Positions 1 to 8,725 of a DNA stretch of 64,000 bases are shown here, piece after piece. Numbering within the stretch: position 1 is the stretch's first letter; every line of letters starts with the position of its first letter. The notes under the pieces were generated by a model, which saw only the letters and a program-made list of their open reading frames with translations, was not told the DNA's origin and did not search any database. The stretch lies in assembly GCA_963814645.1 (NCBI GenBank), contig CAWFDX010000004.1:1550001-1614000 (forward strand), written 5' to 3'. Made by a program: the position numbers and the translations under genes. Source of the DNA: RYN-230 sp963814645. Lineage in GTDB: Bacteria > Actinomycetota > Actinomycetes > Streptosporangiales > Streptosporangiaceae.

Positions 1-1
1 G

Positions 2-325
2 AACGCCGGCCTGCGGCTGGCGGCCGCGGGCCGGGTGCTCGCCTACACCGGGGACAGCGGCGGCGCGGAGATCGCCAGCCTGGCCCACGGCGCCGACCTG
101 CTGCTGGCCGAGGCCACCTACCCCGACCAGGTGCCGCCGGATGATCAGCCGTTCCTGTCCTCGGCCCGGGCCGCCGGGCAGCACGCCGCCCAGGCCGGGG
201 TGGCCCGGCTGCTGCTGACCCACCTGTGGCCGGGCACCGACCACGGCGCGGCCCGGGCCGCCGCGGCCGCCGGATACGACGGGGATACCGGCGTGGCCAG
301 CGCCGGGCTGGCCACCGAGGTGTGA
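2..325 (+). CDS. MBL-fold metallohydrolase, C-terminal part
   Basis: This is the last 107 codons of a gene that begins before the window. The segment YTGDSG near the start and LLLTHLWPG near the end match the late metal-binding Asp and His motifs of metallo-beta-lactamase-fold hydrolases of the RNase Z / PhnP-like type. These are cytosolic enzymes that cut phosphoester bonds using two zinc ions. The N-terminal HxHxDH metal motif is outside the window, so substrate cannot be inferred. It ends 24 bases before the next gene on the same strand. Confidence 0.8.
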   Translation, partial: NAGLRLAAAGRVLAYTGDSGGAEIASLAHGADLLLAEATYPDQVPPDDQPFLSSARAAGQHAAQAGVARLLLTHLWPGTDHGAARAAAAAGYDGDTGVASAGLATEV

Positions 326-349
326 GCACGGCCCGGATAGGCTGCCGGT

Positions 350-1831
350 GTGATGACCGGGTGGCCAGCCCAGCCGGTGCTCTACGAGATCAACACCGCG
401 GTGTGGCTGGACGCGCTGTCCCGGGCGGCCGGGCGGCGAATCACCCTGGCCGACATCCCGGACGCCGAGTGGGACGAGGTCACCCCGGCCGGGGTGGACG
501 CGGTCTGGCTGATGGGGGTGTGGGAGCGCAGCCCAGCCGGGCGGGCGCTGGCCACCGCGGATCCCCAGCTCCAGGCGTCGCTGACAGCCGCGCTGTCCGG
601 CCTGCGGCCGGCCGACGTGATCGGCTCGCCGTACGCGGTGCGCCGCTATGAGACCGACCCGGCCTTCGGCGGGCCGGACGGGCTGGCCGCGGCGCGGGCC
701 GCGCTGGCCGCGCGGGAGGTCCGGCTGGTGCTCGACTACGTGCCCAACCACGTCGCCCCGGACCATCCCTGGGTGAGCCGGCGGCCGGACCTGTTCGTGC
801 ACGGCGACCCGGACGACATGGCCGCCGACCCGGCGGGCTGGCTGGCCATCGGCGGCCACGTGCTGGCGCACGGCCGGGACCCGTACTTCCCGCCGTGGCC
901 CGACGTGGTCCAGCTCAACGCGTTCGTGCCCGCGCTGCGCGCCGCCGCCGCGGACACGCTGGCCAGCATCGCCGGGCAGTGCGACGGCATCCGCTGCGAC
1001 ATGGCCATGCTGATGACCAGCCAGGTGTTCGCCCGCACCTGGGGCCGGCACGCCGGGCCCGCGCCGGATCAGGAGTTCTGGCCCGAGGTGCTGGGCACGC
1101 TGCGCGGCAGGCATCCGGGCACGGTGCTCATCGCCGAGGCCTACTGGGATCTGGAGTGGCTGCTGCAGCAGCAGGGCTTCGACTTCTGCTACGACAAGCG
1201 GCTGTATGACCGGATCGTCAGCACGGACGCGCCCGGTGTCCGCGGTCATCTGCGGGCCGGCCTGAGCTACCAGTCCCGGCTGCTGCGCTTCCTGGAAAAC
1301 CACGACGAGCCGCGCATCGCCAGCCTGCTGCCGGTGGCCGCGGAGCGGGCCGCCGCGGTGACCGTCGCGACACTGCCCGGCGGCACGCTGTGGCACGAAG
1401 GGCAGTTCGAGGGGCGCCGGGTGCGGCCGCCAGTGTTCCTGGCCCGGCGGCCCACCGAGCCGCCCGACGCCCGGCTGGCGGGCTGGTACCGGAGCCTGCT
1501 GGCGTCGGTGGCGGGCCGCCGGGTCCGCGCCGGGCGGTGGCGGCTGCTCGAAGCCAGCGGCTGGCCGGACAACCAGTCCTGCCGCAGCCTGATCGGCTGG
1601 GCCTGGGACGGCGATCCGGGCGGCGACCGGCATGTGGTCGTGGTCAACCTGTCTGGGCAGCCGGCCCAGGGGAGGTTCCCGCTGGGCTGGCCCGACCTGG
1701 CCGGCCGGAGCTGGGAGCTGGCCAGCCTGCTCGGCACGGAGGTGTACCAGCGGGACGGCGGCGAGCTGGCCAGGCCCGGGCTGTACGTCGACCTGGGGCC
1801 GTGGCAGTTCCACCTGCTCGCGGTGCGCTGA
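350..1831 (+). CDS. GH13-type alpha-amylase family glycoside hydrolase
   Basis: 493 residues. The four conserved GH13 regions are all present: DYVPNH (129-134), GIRCDMAM (213-220, nucleophile Asp217), LIAEAYW with acid/base Glu263, and ENHDE with the transition-state Asp319. It should therefore be an active retaining enzyme on alpha-glucans or trehalose-like sugars. No signal peptide is seen, so it probably acts in the cytosol on storage glucan. The start is GTG directly followed by ATG, and either could be used. Exact specificity cannot be read from the sequence. Confidence 0.88.
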   Translation: MMTGWPAQPVLYEINTAVWLDALSRAAGRRITLADIPDAEWDEVTPAGVDAVWLMGVWERSPAGRALATADPQLQASLTAALSGLRPADVIGSPYAVRRYETDPAFGGPDGLAAARAALAAREVRLVLDYVPNHVAPDHPWVSRRPDLFVHGDPDDMAADPAGWLAIGGHVLAHGRDPYFPPWPDVVQLNAFVPALRAAAADTLASIAGQCDGIRCDMAMLMTSQVFARTWGRHAGPAPDQEFWPEVLGTLRGRHPGTVLIAEAYWDLEWLLQQQGFDFCYDKRLYDRIVSTDAPGVRGHLRAGLSYQSRLLRFLENHDEPRIASLLPVAAERAAAVTVATLPGGTLWHEGQFEGRRVRPPVFLARRPTEPPDARLAGWYRSLLASVAGRRVRAGRWRLLEASGWPDNQSCRSLIGWAWDGDPGGDRHVVVVNLSGQPAQGRFPLGWPDLAGRSWELASLLGTEVYQRDGGELARPGLYVDLGPWQFHLLAVR

Positions 1832-1864
1832 ACGGGCTGCCTGCGCGGAGCGGGCTGCGGCCGG

Positions 1865-2488
1865 TTACCGCATGCCGGCCGCGGTCACCACGGCCAGCGC
1901 GAAGGTGATTACGGCGCCCAGCCCGTGCACGGCCGGGATGAGACCCGCCGAGGAGGACTTCGGCTTCTTCGCCTCCTGAGCCGCCTCGGCGGGCAGGCTG
2001 GCGATCATGTCGTCGATGAGCTTCCGGGTCAGTGCCTCGTCGGCCAGTGTCCGGGCGAGGGCCTCGTCGGTCAGCCGGCCCCGGACCGCTTTCTCGGTGG
2101 GCGGGGCCGGGACCGGCGGCCCGTGTCCGGGTGATTCCTGGCCAGGCTGGTCCGCGCCGGGAGGGCGGGGGTAAGGCGTCCACAGCGTGACCGTGGTGAT
2201 GCCCATGCCGATCCCGGGCACCAGCAGGCCGACGGCCAGCCAGGCGACCGGCTCGGCGGCGGTGACCAGGTAGCAGATCCAGGTCACCAGCCCGGTCAGG
2301 GCCAGGCTGAAGTGCGCGACCAGCACACCCGGATGCAGCCCGTCCCGGACGCCCAGCTGCCGGCGCAGCCCGTCCCGCGCGATCAGCGAGCGCAGCATCA
2401 ACCCGCCGAGGCTGGCCGTGAACGCCCAGCACAGCAGCGTCGCGATGGCGAGCGCTGGATCGTGCAGGGAGGTGCCGGCAGCAGGCAT
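1865..2488 (-). CDS. Four-helix membrane protein, paralog of the 8.0 kb gene
   Basis: 207 residues from the ATG at 2488, which has an AGGTG ribosome site; a TTG five codons upstream lacks one. Four hydrophobic segments are visible: near the N-terminus, around AHFSLALTG, around PVAWLAVGLL, and at the C-terminus starting AVHGLG. A charged Ala/Glu/Lys-rich loop lies between helices 3 and 4. Helix order, the His in helix 2 and the His-Gly at the head of helix 4 match the protein encoded at 8000-8563. Function is unknown. The paired intramembrane histidines would suit a b-type heme or metal, but that is inference. Confidence 0.7.
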   Translation of the reverse strand: MPAAGTSLHDPALAIATLLCWAFTASLGGLMLRSLIARDGLRRQLGVRDGLHPGVLVAHFSLALTGLVTWICYLVTAAEPVAWLAVGLLVPGIGMGITTVTLWTPYPRPPGADQPGQESPGHGPPVPAPPTEKAVRGRLTDEALARTLADEALTRKLIDDMIASLPAEAAQEAKKPKSSSAGLIPAVHGLGAVITFALAVVTAAGMR

Positions 2489-2591
2489 CGAGGCACCTGC
2501 CAATCTGCCCGGGGATGCTCCGGAGGTCTGACTGTCGAGAGTAGCCGCCCCGCTCCGGGTGCGAAACCCCGCGGCCGAAGCCAGAGCGCGG

Positions 2592-3848
2592 TCAGCTGGT
2601 GCGCGGGACGGTGGCCCGCTGCGCGGCCAGGGCCGGCCGCCTGGCCCGGTGGCGATGCCGCTTGTGGTGCGGCGCGGCCGAGCCGGACGGCCGCGGGTGC
2701 GGAGAGTGGGCGGCCGCCTCGGCCGCCGCGGCCTGGGCCAGCTTGGGCGTCATCCAGGCCAGCATGGCCGGGACCTCGGCCCGCCAGGTGGTCATGTCGT
2801 GCCCGCCGCCCTTGGTCAGGATCAGCGGCACGCTGGCCTGGCGCAGGCTCAGTTTCTGCCAGAACAGCTCGGCGTTGGCCACGTCCTGCTTGTTCGCGGT
2901 GCCCGCGCCCAGCCAGAACTGCGGGATCTGGGTGCCCAGCTTCAGCTTGCGTATCTCGTCTAGCGGGGTGTTCTCCTCGGCCAGCTTGCGGTTCCCGCCG
3001 AACGGGCTGACCTGCCGCAGCGGGAACTCGAGCTGGTTCTTGTCCGGCTTGAAGTAGCCGCTCATCACACCGGCGTAGCCGTACTTGCCCGGCAAGCGGA
3101 GCGCCATGTTGGCCGCGCAGAACCCGCCCTCGGAGTAGCCGGCCACCGCCCAGGCCGGGCCGGGCGGCTCGACCCGGAACCGGTGCGCGATGGCCAGCGG
3201 CAGTTCCTGGGCCAGGTAGGTCAGGTCCTGCGGGCCGCCGACCTGGTTGAGGCACTGCAGCGAGACCCGCTGGGCGCCGTTCGCGTCCGGCATGACCAGC
3301 ACGGCCGGCTTGGCGCGCCCCGCACTGACCAGCTGGTCCATGGTGGCGGTGATGCCCACCACGTTGATCCAGTCCTGCGGCTCGCCGGGCTGCCCGTGGA
3401 TCAGCTCGATGACCGGGAACCGGTAGGTCTTGTAGCTGGCCCGGAAGTACTCCGGCGGCAGGTAGACGTAGACCGACCGGGTGATGTGGCTGCGCGGCCC
3501 GGTCACCGTCAGGTGCAGCGTGTAGCCCTGCTGCTGGGCCAGCTTGAGCGAGGTGTCGCTCCGGGTGAGCGTGCTCAGCTGGGTGCCCGCGGCCAGGACC
3601 GGCGGCGGCGCGGTGTTGGCGGTGGCCCCGCCCTGGTTGGTCAGGTCGGCCAGCGCAGCGTGCCAGGTCTGGTAGTAGCCGTAGTACTTGTTCACCGCGA
3701 CCACGCCGAACAGCATCGCGGGGACGAAGGCCAGGCACGCGGCCAGCAGCCGGAGCACCGGCTGCCGGGTGACGAGCAGCCACCAGATCAGCGCGCCGAA
3801 AACCACGATGAGCGCAGCAAAGAGTCCGGTGCTCTGCGGTTCTAGCAA
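2592..3848 (-). CDS. Membrane-anchored esterase-family alpha/beta hydrolase
   Basis: 418 residues. Two membrane segments at the N-terminus (about 8-26 and 32-52) are followed by a putative-esterase (esterase D / mycolyltransferase-like) domain. The nucleophile elbow is GYSEGG with Ser239, and PVIELIHG at about 145-152 is the oxyanion-side strand. A His in GGGHDMTTW is a good catalytic candidate. The catalytic domain should face outside the cell. The start is TTG at 3848, chosen because GGAGG lies six bases upstream and no better start follows. The C-terminal 50 residues are Ala/His/Arg-rich and probably disordered. Substrate unknown. Confidence 0.82.
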   Translation of the reverse strand: MLEPQSTGLFAALIVVFGALIWWLLVTRQPVLRLLAACLAFVPAMLFGVVAVNKYYGYYQTWHAALADLTNQGGATANTAPPPVLAAGTQLSTLTRSDTSLKLAQQQGYTLHLTVTGPRSHITRSVYVYLPPEYFRASYKTYRFPVIELIHGQPGEPQDWINVVGITATMDQLVSAGRAKPAVLVMPDANGAQRVSLQCLNQVGGPQDLTYLAQELPLAIAHRFRVEPPGPAWAVAGYSEGGFCAANMALRLPGKYGYAGVMSGYFKPDKNQLEFPLRQVSPFGGNRKLAEENTPLDEIRKLKLGTQIPQFWLGAGTANKQDVANAELFWQKLSLRQASVPLILTKGGGHDMTTWRAEVPAMLAWMTPKLAQAAAAEAAAHSPHPRPSGSAAPHHKRHRHRARRPALAAQRATVPRTS

Positions 3849-3986
3849 GAAGGCCTCCGGATCGGTGACGGCGCGGTTACCGCCACCCCCCGAAACGCGC
3901 GCGGCCCGGACCGTAGTTCCGCAGCTCAGGGCTGGAAAGGGTAAATCTTTCCATTGGCTGGGGTCATGCTGCCGGTCAGCTGGGGG

Positions 3987-5612
3987 TTATGCGGCCGCTT
4001 GCTGGCTGGGGTCATGCGGCTGGCTGGGGGCAGGCGGCCGCGGGCCGCGGCTGAGCATCACGAACGTGAACGCCCCGGCCGCCAGCACCAGGATCGCGGC
4101 CACCAGCAACGCGGCGTGCAGCCCGGCGTAGAACGCGTTGTACGCGGCGTGGATGACCTCCCGCACCAGCTTGCCCTGGCCGGCCGCTTCCGCGCCGCCG
4201 GCGCCGTTGGTGTTCCCGCTGGACGGCACCCCGCCGGTCTCCACCGCCTTGATCACGATGGACTGGAACGTGTCCGGGATGCCCAGATGGTGCAGCCGGC
4301 TGGTCAGGCTGGACCGCAGTTGCGCGTTGACCAGCGCGCCCAGGATGGCCACCCCGGTCAGCGCGCCGATCTCCCGGCTGGTGTTGGTGGCCGACGCAGC
4401 CATGCCGGACCGGGCGGGCGGCACCGCGGACAGCGCGGCCGAGGTGATCGGCACCACGGTCACGCCGATGCCGATGCCGGTCAGCGCGAGCGCCGAGGCG
4501 AGTGGCAGGTAGGCCGGGTCGGGGTTGAGCGTTTCCGCGGTCAGCAGCAGCCCGGCGCCGAACAGCAGGCAGCCGATGAAGATCGACCAGCGTGGCACGG
4601 CCGGGTCGGTCCACCGGCCGGCCAGCAGTGAGGAGACGATCATCAGTATGGTCATCGGCAGGAAGACCAGCGCGATCCGGTACCCGGTGAAACCAGCTAC
4701 CTCCTGCAGGTACAGGGCGCTGAAGAAGAACACGGCGAACGTCGCGAAGTAGGCGCAGAACGCGACAATGTTCGCGGTCAGGAACGCGGGAACCCGGAGG
4801 AACCGCAGGTCCAGCAGAGGGTGCGCGGCCCGGCTCTCGCGCCAGAAGAACGCCGCCGCGGCCAGCGCGCTCAGGCAGAGCAGCAGGATCACGCTGGGCG
4901 ACCCGAACCCGGCGCTCTCCCCGCCGATGATCGCGAAGACGAACGCGGTCAGCGCGGCCGCACCCAGCACGGTGCCCGCGATGTCCACCCGGTGCGCGTC
5001 CGGGTCGGCGCTCTCCGGCAGCACCAGCGCCCCGGCCACCAGCGCGCCCAGGCCGAAGGCCAGGTTGAACCAGAAGATGCCGCGCCAGTCCCACACGCCG
5101 ACCAGCGCCCCGCCGATCACCGGGCCGAGCGCCAGGGCCAGCGCCGAAACCGCCGTCCAGACGCCGATCGCCTCGGCCCGGCTGCGCTGCTCGGTGTAGA
5201 TGTGCCGGAGCATGGACAGCGTGCCCGGCTCGCTGGCCGCCGCGCCCAGGCCCATCACCGCCCGGGCGGCGATCAGCACCCCGATGTTCGGGGCCAGCGC
5301 GGCCAGCACCGAGCCGCCGCAGAAGATGCCGACCCCGATCAGCATCACCCGCTTGCGGCCGAACTCGTCGCCGACCATGCCGAACGCGAGCATGGCGCCG
5401 GCGAAGGTCAGCGCGTACGCACTGACCACCCACTGCAGTTCGCTGACCCCGGCGTGCAGCTGGGTCTGCACGCTGCCCAGCGCCACGCTCACGACCGTGT
5501 TGTCCAGGAAGGTCAGGAACAGCACCGCGGCCAGCACCGCCAGGGCGAGCGACCGGTTGCCGCGGCGTACCCCGGTCGCCCGCCCAGCGGGCGTGTCTAC
5601 TGACCGGACCAC
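3987..5612 (-). CDS. MFS drug exporter, DHA2 (14-helix) family
   Basis: 541 residues with about 14 hydrophobic helices, the usual size for the EmrB/QacA family of proton-coupled drug exporters. The motif DNTVVSVAL in helix 1 and the loop GDEFGRKRVMLIG (motif A) are diagnostic. A Gly/Glu/Ala-rich loop interrupts the sequence before the last helices. GTG start four bases after the lipoprotein stop, so the two genes are probably one transcript. Substrate cannot be predicted. Confidence 0.88.
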   Translation of the reverse strand: MVRSVDTPAGRATGVRRGNRSLALAVLAAVLFLTFLDNTVVSVALGSVQTQLHAGVSELQWVVSAYALTFAGAMLAFGMVGDEFGRKRVMLIGVGIFCGGSVLAALAPNIGVLIAARAVMGLGAAASEPGTLSMLRHIYTEQRSRAEAIGVWTAVSALALALGPVIGGALVGVWDWRGIFWFNLAFGLGALVAGALVLPESADPDAHRVDIAGTVLGAAALTAFVFAIIGGESAGFGSPSVILLLCLSALAAAAFFWRESRAAHPLLDLRFLRVPAFLTANIVAFCAYFATFAVFFFSALYLQEVAGFTGYRIALVFLPMTILMIVSSLLAGRWTDPAVPRWSIFIGCLLFGAGLLLTAETLNPDPAYLPLASALALTGIGIGVTVVPITSAALSAVPPARSGMAASATNTSREIGALTGVAILGALVNAQLRSSLTSRLHHLGIPDTFQSIVIKAVETGGVPSSGNTNGAGGAEAAGQGKLVREVIHAAYNAFYAGLHAALLVAAILVLAAGAFTFVMLSRGPRPPAPSQPHDPSQQAAA

Positions 5613-5616
5613 GTGG

Positions 5617-6138
5617 CTAGCCGGCCGACTTGCAGACAGACGGCGTCTTCCCGCTGTTCTCCAGAGTCAGCAGGCCGCAGAAGCTGGCCAGCCCGACTTT
5701 CCAGGTTCCGTCCTGGTAGACGGCCACGCCGGACTGGTTGGCCAGCGCCGGCGAGCCGCCGATCAGGATCGAGTACTTGACCGTGGCCTGCTTGGACGAG
5801 GTCATGATGACCTTGGTGACCTTCGCGCTCGCCGTGGCGGCCAGGCCGGACCCGGCCTGCGCCCTGATGACGGACGCGAACGTCGACCCGTTCTGCAGCA
5901 GGGCGACCCGCTGCGCGACCGGGGTCTTCGCGCTGAAGAACTTCTCCCAGTTGGCCGTGATCGTGACGGCGGCGGAGCCGCTAGCGGCTGCGCTCGCCGA
6001 TGTGGCTGGCGCCGACGTCGCCGGGGCGGATGCGCTCGGCGAGCTGGCGCCTGAATTGTTGCTACTCCCGCAGGCGGCGATGCCCACGCCTAGCACACCG
6101 ACCAGCACGAGAAGCTGGAGTGTCCGATGAGCTTTCAT
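5617..6138 (-). CDS. Small secreted lipoprotein
   Basis: 173 residues from the ATG at 6138; an upstream extension is Arg-rich and does not look like a signal. A short basic N-terminus (MKAHRT), a hydrophobic core and the lipobox GIAAC with Cys23 show a type II signal peptide. A Ser/Ala/Thr-rich linker follows, then an alpha/beta domain of about 110 residues that looks like the NTF2-like low-molecular-weight antigen MTB12 type; that family assignment is tentative. It lies immediately upstream of the MFS exporter and is likely co-transcribed. Confidence 0.75.
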   Translation of the reverse strand: MKAHRTLQLLVLVGVLGVGIAACGSSNNSGASSPSASAPATSAPATSASAAASGSAAVTITANWEKFFSAKTPVAQRVALLQNGSTFASVIRAQAGSGLAATASAKVTKVIMTSSKQATVKYSILIGGSPALANQSGVAVYQDGTWKVGLASFCGLLTLENSGKTPSVCKSAG

Positions 6139-6270
6139 GCAGCCATCTTGCAACTTTCGGCAGGCACACGCGACTCTGGAGGTGACCGGAGCTGACCCCC
6201 GTGTCAGCCGCCGCACGCCCGGCCTGGCAAGGGATCCCGGTCCGCCGGGTCAGCCGGGTCCAGCCTGCGT

Positions 6271-7092
6271 TCAGCTGGGCAGCACGTCGCCTTCGGCCGC
6301 CGCCCGGTCGGCCTGGCCGGGCAGGCCGCGGACCAGGCTGATCAGCATCACCGCGAGCAGCGCGCCGATGATGTCGCCGAACACGTAGACCCACCATCCG
6401 GCGAAGTTGGCGGCCACGATGTCCGGGCCCAGCGTCCGGGCCGGGTTCATCGACGCGCCGCTGATCGGGCTGGCGAACAGGCCGAGCAGGGCCACCGTCG
6501 AGCCGACCGCGATGGCCGCGTTGTGGCCGATGCTCCGGTGCCCGGTGGCGGTGTTCAGGATCACGCTGACCAGGATCGTGGTCAGCGCGATCTCCATCAC
6601 GAAGGCCCGCCAGTCGCCGCCATGCTTGTCGATGGGGTAGTTGCCGCCCTGGCTGACGTGGCCGAACACGACCTGCAGAAACAGCGCGGCCAGGACGGCC
6701 CCGGCGAACTGGGCGATCCAGTACGGCAGCACCCAATTCGCCGGGAACACCCGGCGCACGAAGAAGGCCAGCGTGACCACCGGGTTGATGTGCAGTCCGG
6801 ACAGCGGTCCCCAGGCGTAGATCAGCGCCATCACCAGCGCGCCGGGCGCGATCACCGCGGCGGTCCGGCTGATCGGGTGCCCGCCCGCGTAGTAGCTGAT
6901 CACGCCGGCCCCGGCGGCCACCGTCACGAGCAGGAACGTGCCGACGAACTCGATGATGACCCGGATCCACAGCGGCCGGGACCGGAGCGTGTCCTGCTCG
7001 AACCGGATCAGATACCGGGTGCCTATCGCGGCGGCCGCGTCCACGTCCGGGTCCGGTGGTCTGCTGGTGCTACCTGGCTGCGTGTCGGTCAT
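6271..7092 (-). CDS. MIP/aquaporin family channel
   Basis: 273 residues from the ATG at 7092, selected because AGGAG sits six bases upstream; the reading frame continues 20 codons further without a ribosome site. Six helices and both half-helix motifs are present: first NPV in GLHINPVVTLAFF, second NPA in GASMNPARTLGPD. The first loop is NPV rather than NPA, a common variant. It should pass water or small neutral solutes such as glycerol. The N-terminal 50 residues are polar and low in complexity. Confidence 0.9.
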   Translation of the reverse strand: MTDTQPGSTSRPPDPDVDAAAAIGTRYLIRFEQDTLRSRPLWIRVIIEFVGTFLLVTVAAGAGVISYYAGGHPISRTAAVIAPGALVMALIYAWGPLSGLHINPVVTLAFFVRRVFPANWVLPYWIAQFAGAVLAALFLQVVFGHVSQGGNYPIDKHGGDWRAFVMEIALTTILVSVILNTATGHRSIGHNAAIAVGSTVALLGLFASPISGASMNPARTLGPDIVAANFAGWWVYVFGDIIGALLAVMLISLVRGLPGQADRAAAEGDVLPS

Positions 7093-7275
7093 CTGCGGCT
7101 CCTGGTCCTTTCTTGCATCCTGGCTCCCGCTGACCCGGATGTGATCCTCCACAGGGGATGATGTTCCGAGACGGAAACGGCCCGGTGGCCGGGGGAGCCC
7201 GGTTGCCCGGGGGAGGAGGCAGCCACGGACGCCAGCGGCCGGGCGGACTCACCGGCGCCGGGGCAGCCCGCGGAG

Positions 7276-7626
7276 GTGGCCCCGCCGCCAGCCGAGCACG
7301 AGCCCGATGCCCGCTATACGTTCGCCAACGAGCGGACGTTCCTGGCCTGGATCCGCACCGCGCTGGCCCTGGTGGCCGCCGGGCTGGCGGTGATCCAGTT
7401 GCTGCCGCCGTTCCACGGCATCCGCTGGGGCCGGCACGCCATCGGCATCCCGCTGATCGTGCTCGGCGCGATCATCGCCGTGCTCAGCTACCGGGACTGG
7501 ATGGCCAACCAGCGCGCGATGCGCCGCGACGAGCCGCTGCCCCGGTCCTGGCTGCCCACGGTGCTCGCGGTCACCATCACCGCGGTCGGCGTGATCGCGG
7601 CGGTGGTGGTAGTGGCGGCCCGGTGA
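7276..7626 (+). CDS. DUF202 (YidH-like) membrane protein, first copy
   Basis: 116 residues from GTG 7276. FANERTFLAWIRTALAL is the signature of DUF202 proteins, followed by three transmembrane helices. Function of the family is unknown. The start is uncertain: GTG 7276 has GGAG touching the start codon, while a strong GGAGG at about 7211 precedes an in-frame ACG at 7222. It is followed after seven bases by a second DUF202 gene, so the pair is probably one operon. Confidence 0.78.
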   Translation: MAPPPAEHEPDARYTFANERTFLAWIRTALALVAAGLAVIQLLPPFHGIRWGRHAIGIPLIVLGAIIAVLSYRDWMANQRAMRRDEPLPRSWLPTVLAVTITAVGVIAAVVVVAAR

Positions 7627-7633
7627 GAGCCCA

Positions 7634-7993
7634 GTGAGCGGCCCGGACCCGGCCGGCCCACACCCCGGTCCGGCCCGCATCCGCCAGGCCGATCCGGACG
7701 CCGAGCCGGACCCCGGGCTGGCCCGGGCCCGGACCGGGCTGGCCTGGCTGCGCACGGCCATCGCGTTCGCCGCGATCGGCGGGGTGCTGCTGAAGCGGGA
7801 CGTGCCCGCCGGGCTGGTCGTCCTGGTGCTGGCCGGGCTGGTCTGGGCGACCGGCCGGCTGGCCGGGTCGGCGGGCGGCATCCTGACCCGGCCGCGCCGC
7901 CTGCTGCTCATCGCGCTGGCCGTCGCGGCGGTAGCCGTACTGGCCCTGGGCGTGTCGCTGTTCGGCCCCCCGTCGGCCGGCCTGCGGGTATGA
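7634..7993 (+). CDS. DUF202 membrane protein, second copy
   Basis: 119 residues, GTG start seven bases after the first DUF202 gene. LARARTGLAWLRTAIAF is the family signature, followed by three hydrophobic helices. The tandem arrangement of two divergent DUF202 copies is common in actinobacteria and may form a hetero-oligomer; this is inference. It runs tail to tail into the membrane-protein gene at 8000-8563 with six bases between stops. Confidence 0.8.
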   Translation: MSGPDPAGPHPGPARIRQADPDAEPDPGLARARTGLAWLRTAIAFAAIGGVLLKRDVPAGLVVLVLAGLVWATGRLAGSAGGILTRPRRLLLIALAVAAVAVLALGVSLFGPPSAGLRV

Positions 7994-7999
7994 CCCGGC

Positions 8000-8563
8000 T
8001 CAGCCGTGGCTGGCGGCCAGCGCGGTGAGCACCACCAGCGCGAACGTCGCCGTGGCCAGCAGCCCGTGCAGCAGGATCAGCCGGCCCGGCAGCCCCCGGC
8101 GCGGCCCGCCCGCGGCCTCGCCGGCCGGCTCACTCTGGGCCGCCCGCGCGATCCGGGCCGACCGGGCCGACCGGATCAGCCAGCTGAGCCCGGCGCCGAT
8201 GGTGACCACCAGCACGCCGAACGCCACCCAGGCCAGCGGCCGGTGACCGGTGCCGACGTAGATGAACCACAGGCCGAAGCCGACCAAGCCCAGCGCAGGA
8301 TGGAAGAACTCCAGCAGCGGGTGCTCACCCGGCGTCGCGTGCACCTTGACCCGGGGGATGTCCGGCATCTCGCCGTCCGGCCCGCGGCCGGCCCCCGGCA
8401 CCGGGACCGGGACGGAGGCGGGAGCGGGGGCCGGCACCGGCCGGGCCTGCGCGCTCCGGGCCGCGGCCGCGGCGGCATCGCGCCGGGCCATGCTGCCGCG
8501 GACGAGCAGGGTCATGCCTGCGGCCGCGGTGCACAACCAGATCACCAGGGCCGCGATAGCCAC
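8000..8563 (-). CDS. Four-helix membrane protein, paralog of the 1.9 kb gene
   Basis: 187 residues. GTG start with AAGGGAG six bases upstream. Helix 1 is at the N-terminus, helix 2 contains FFHPALGLVGFG, helix 3 begins PLAWVAFG, and helix 4 begins LLHGLLATATFAL. A Pro/Val/Ala-rich loop lies between helices 1 and 2. Layout and key residues match the protein at 1865-2488 although overall identity is low. No family name is recognised. Conserved His in helices 2 and 4 could bind heme or metal (inference). Confidence 0.7.
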   Translation of the reverse strand: MAIAALVIWLCTAAAGMTLLVRGSMARRDAAAAAARSAQARPVPAPAPASVPVPVPGAGRGPDGEMPDIPRVKVHATPGEHPLLEFFHPALGLVGFGLWFIYVGTGHRPLAWVAFGVLVVTIGAGLSWLIRSARSARIARAAQSEPAGEAAGGPRRGLPGRLILLHGLLATATFALVVLTALAASHG

Positions 8564-8725
8564 CAGGGCTCCCTTCGCACCGCTAAGCCGCCCAAGCCGC
8601 GCAAGCCGGGATTTTCCCGGGCCCGCGACCCAGGCTAGCGAGCTCAGGCTAGCGAACCCAGGCCGGTGCCCGGCCCGGGTTGGGCCGCCGTTTACCGGCC
8701 GCTCAGCCGGGCCGCTTACCGGCGG

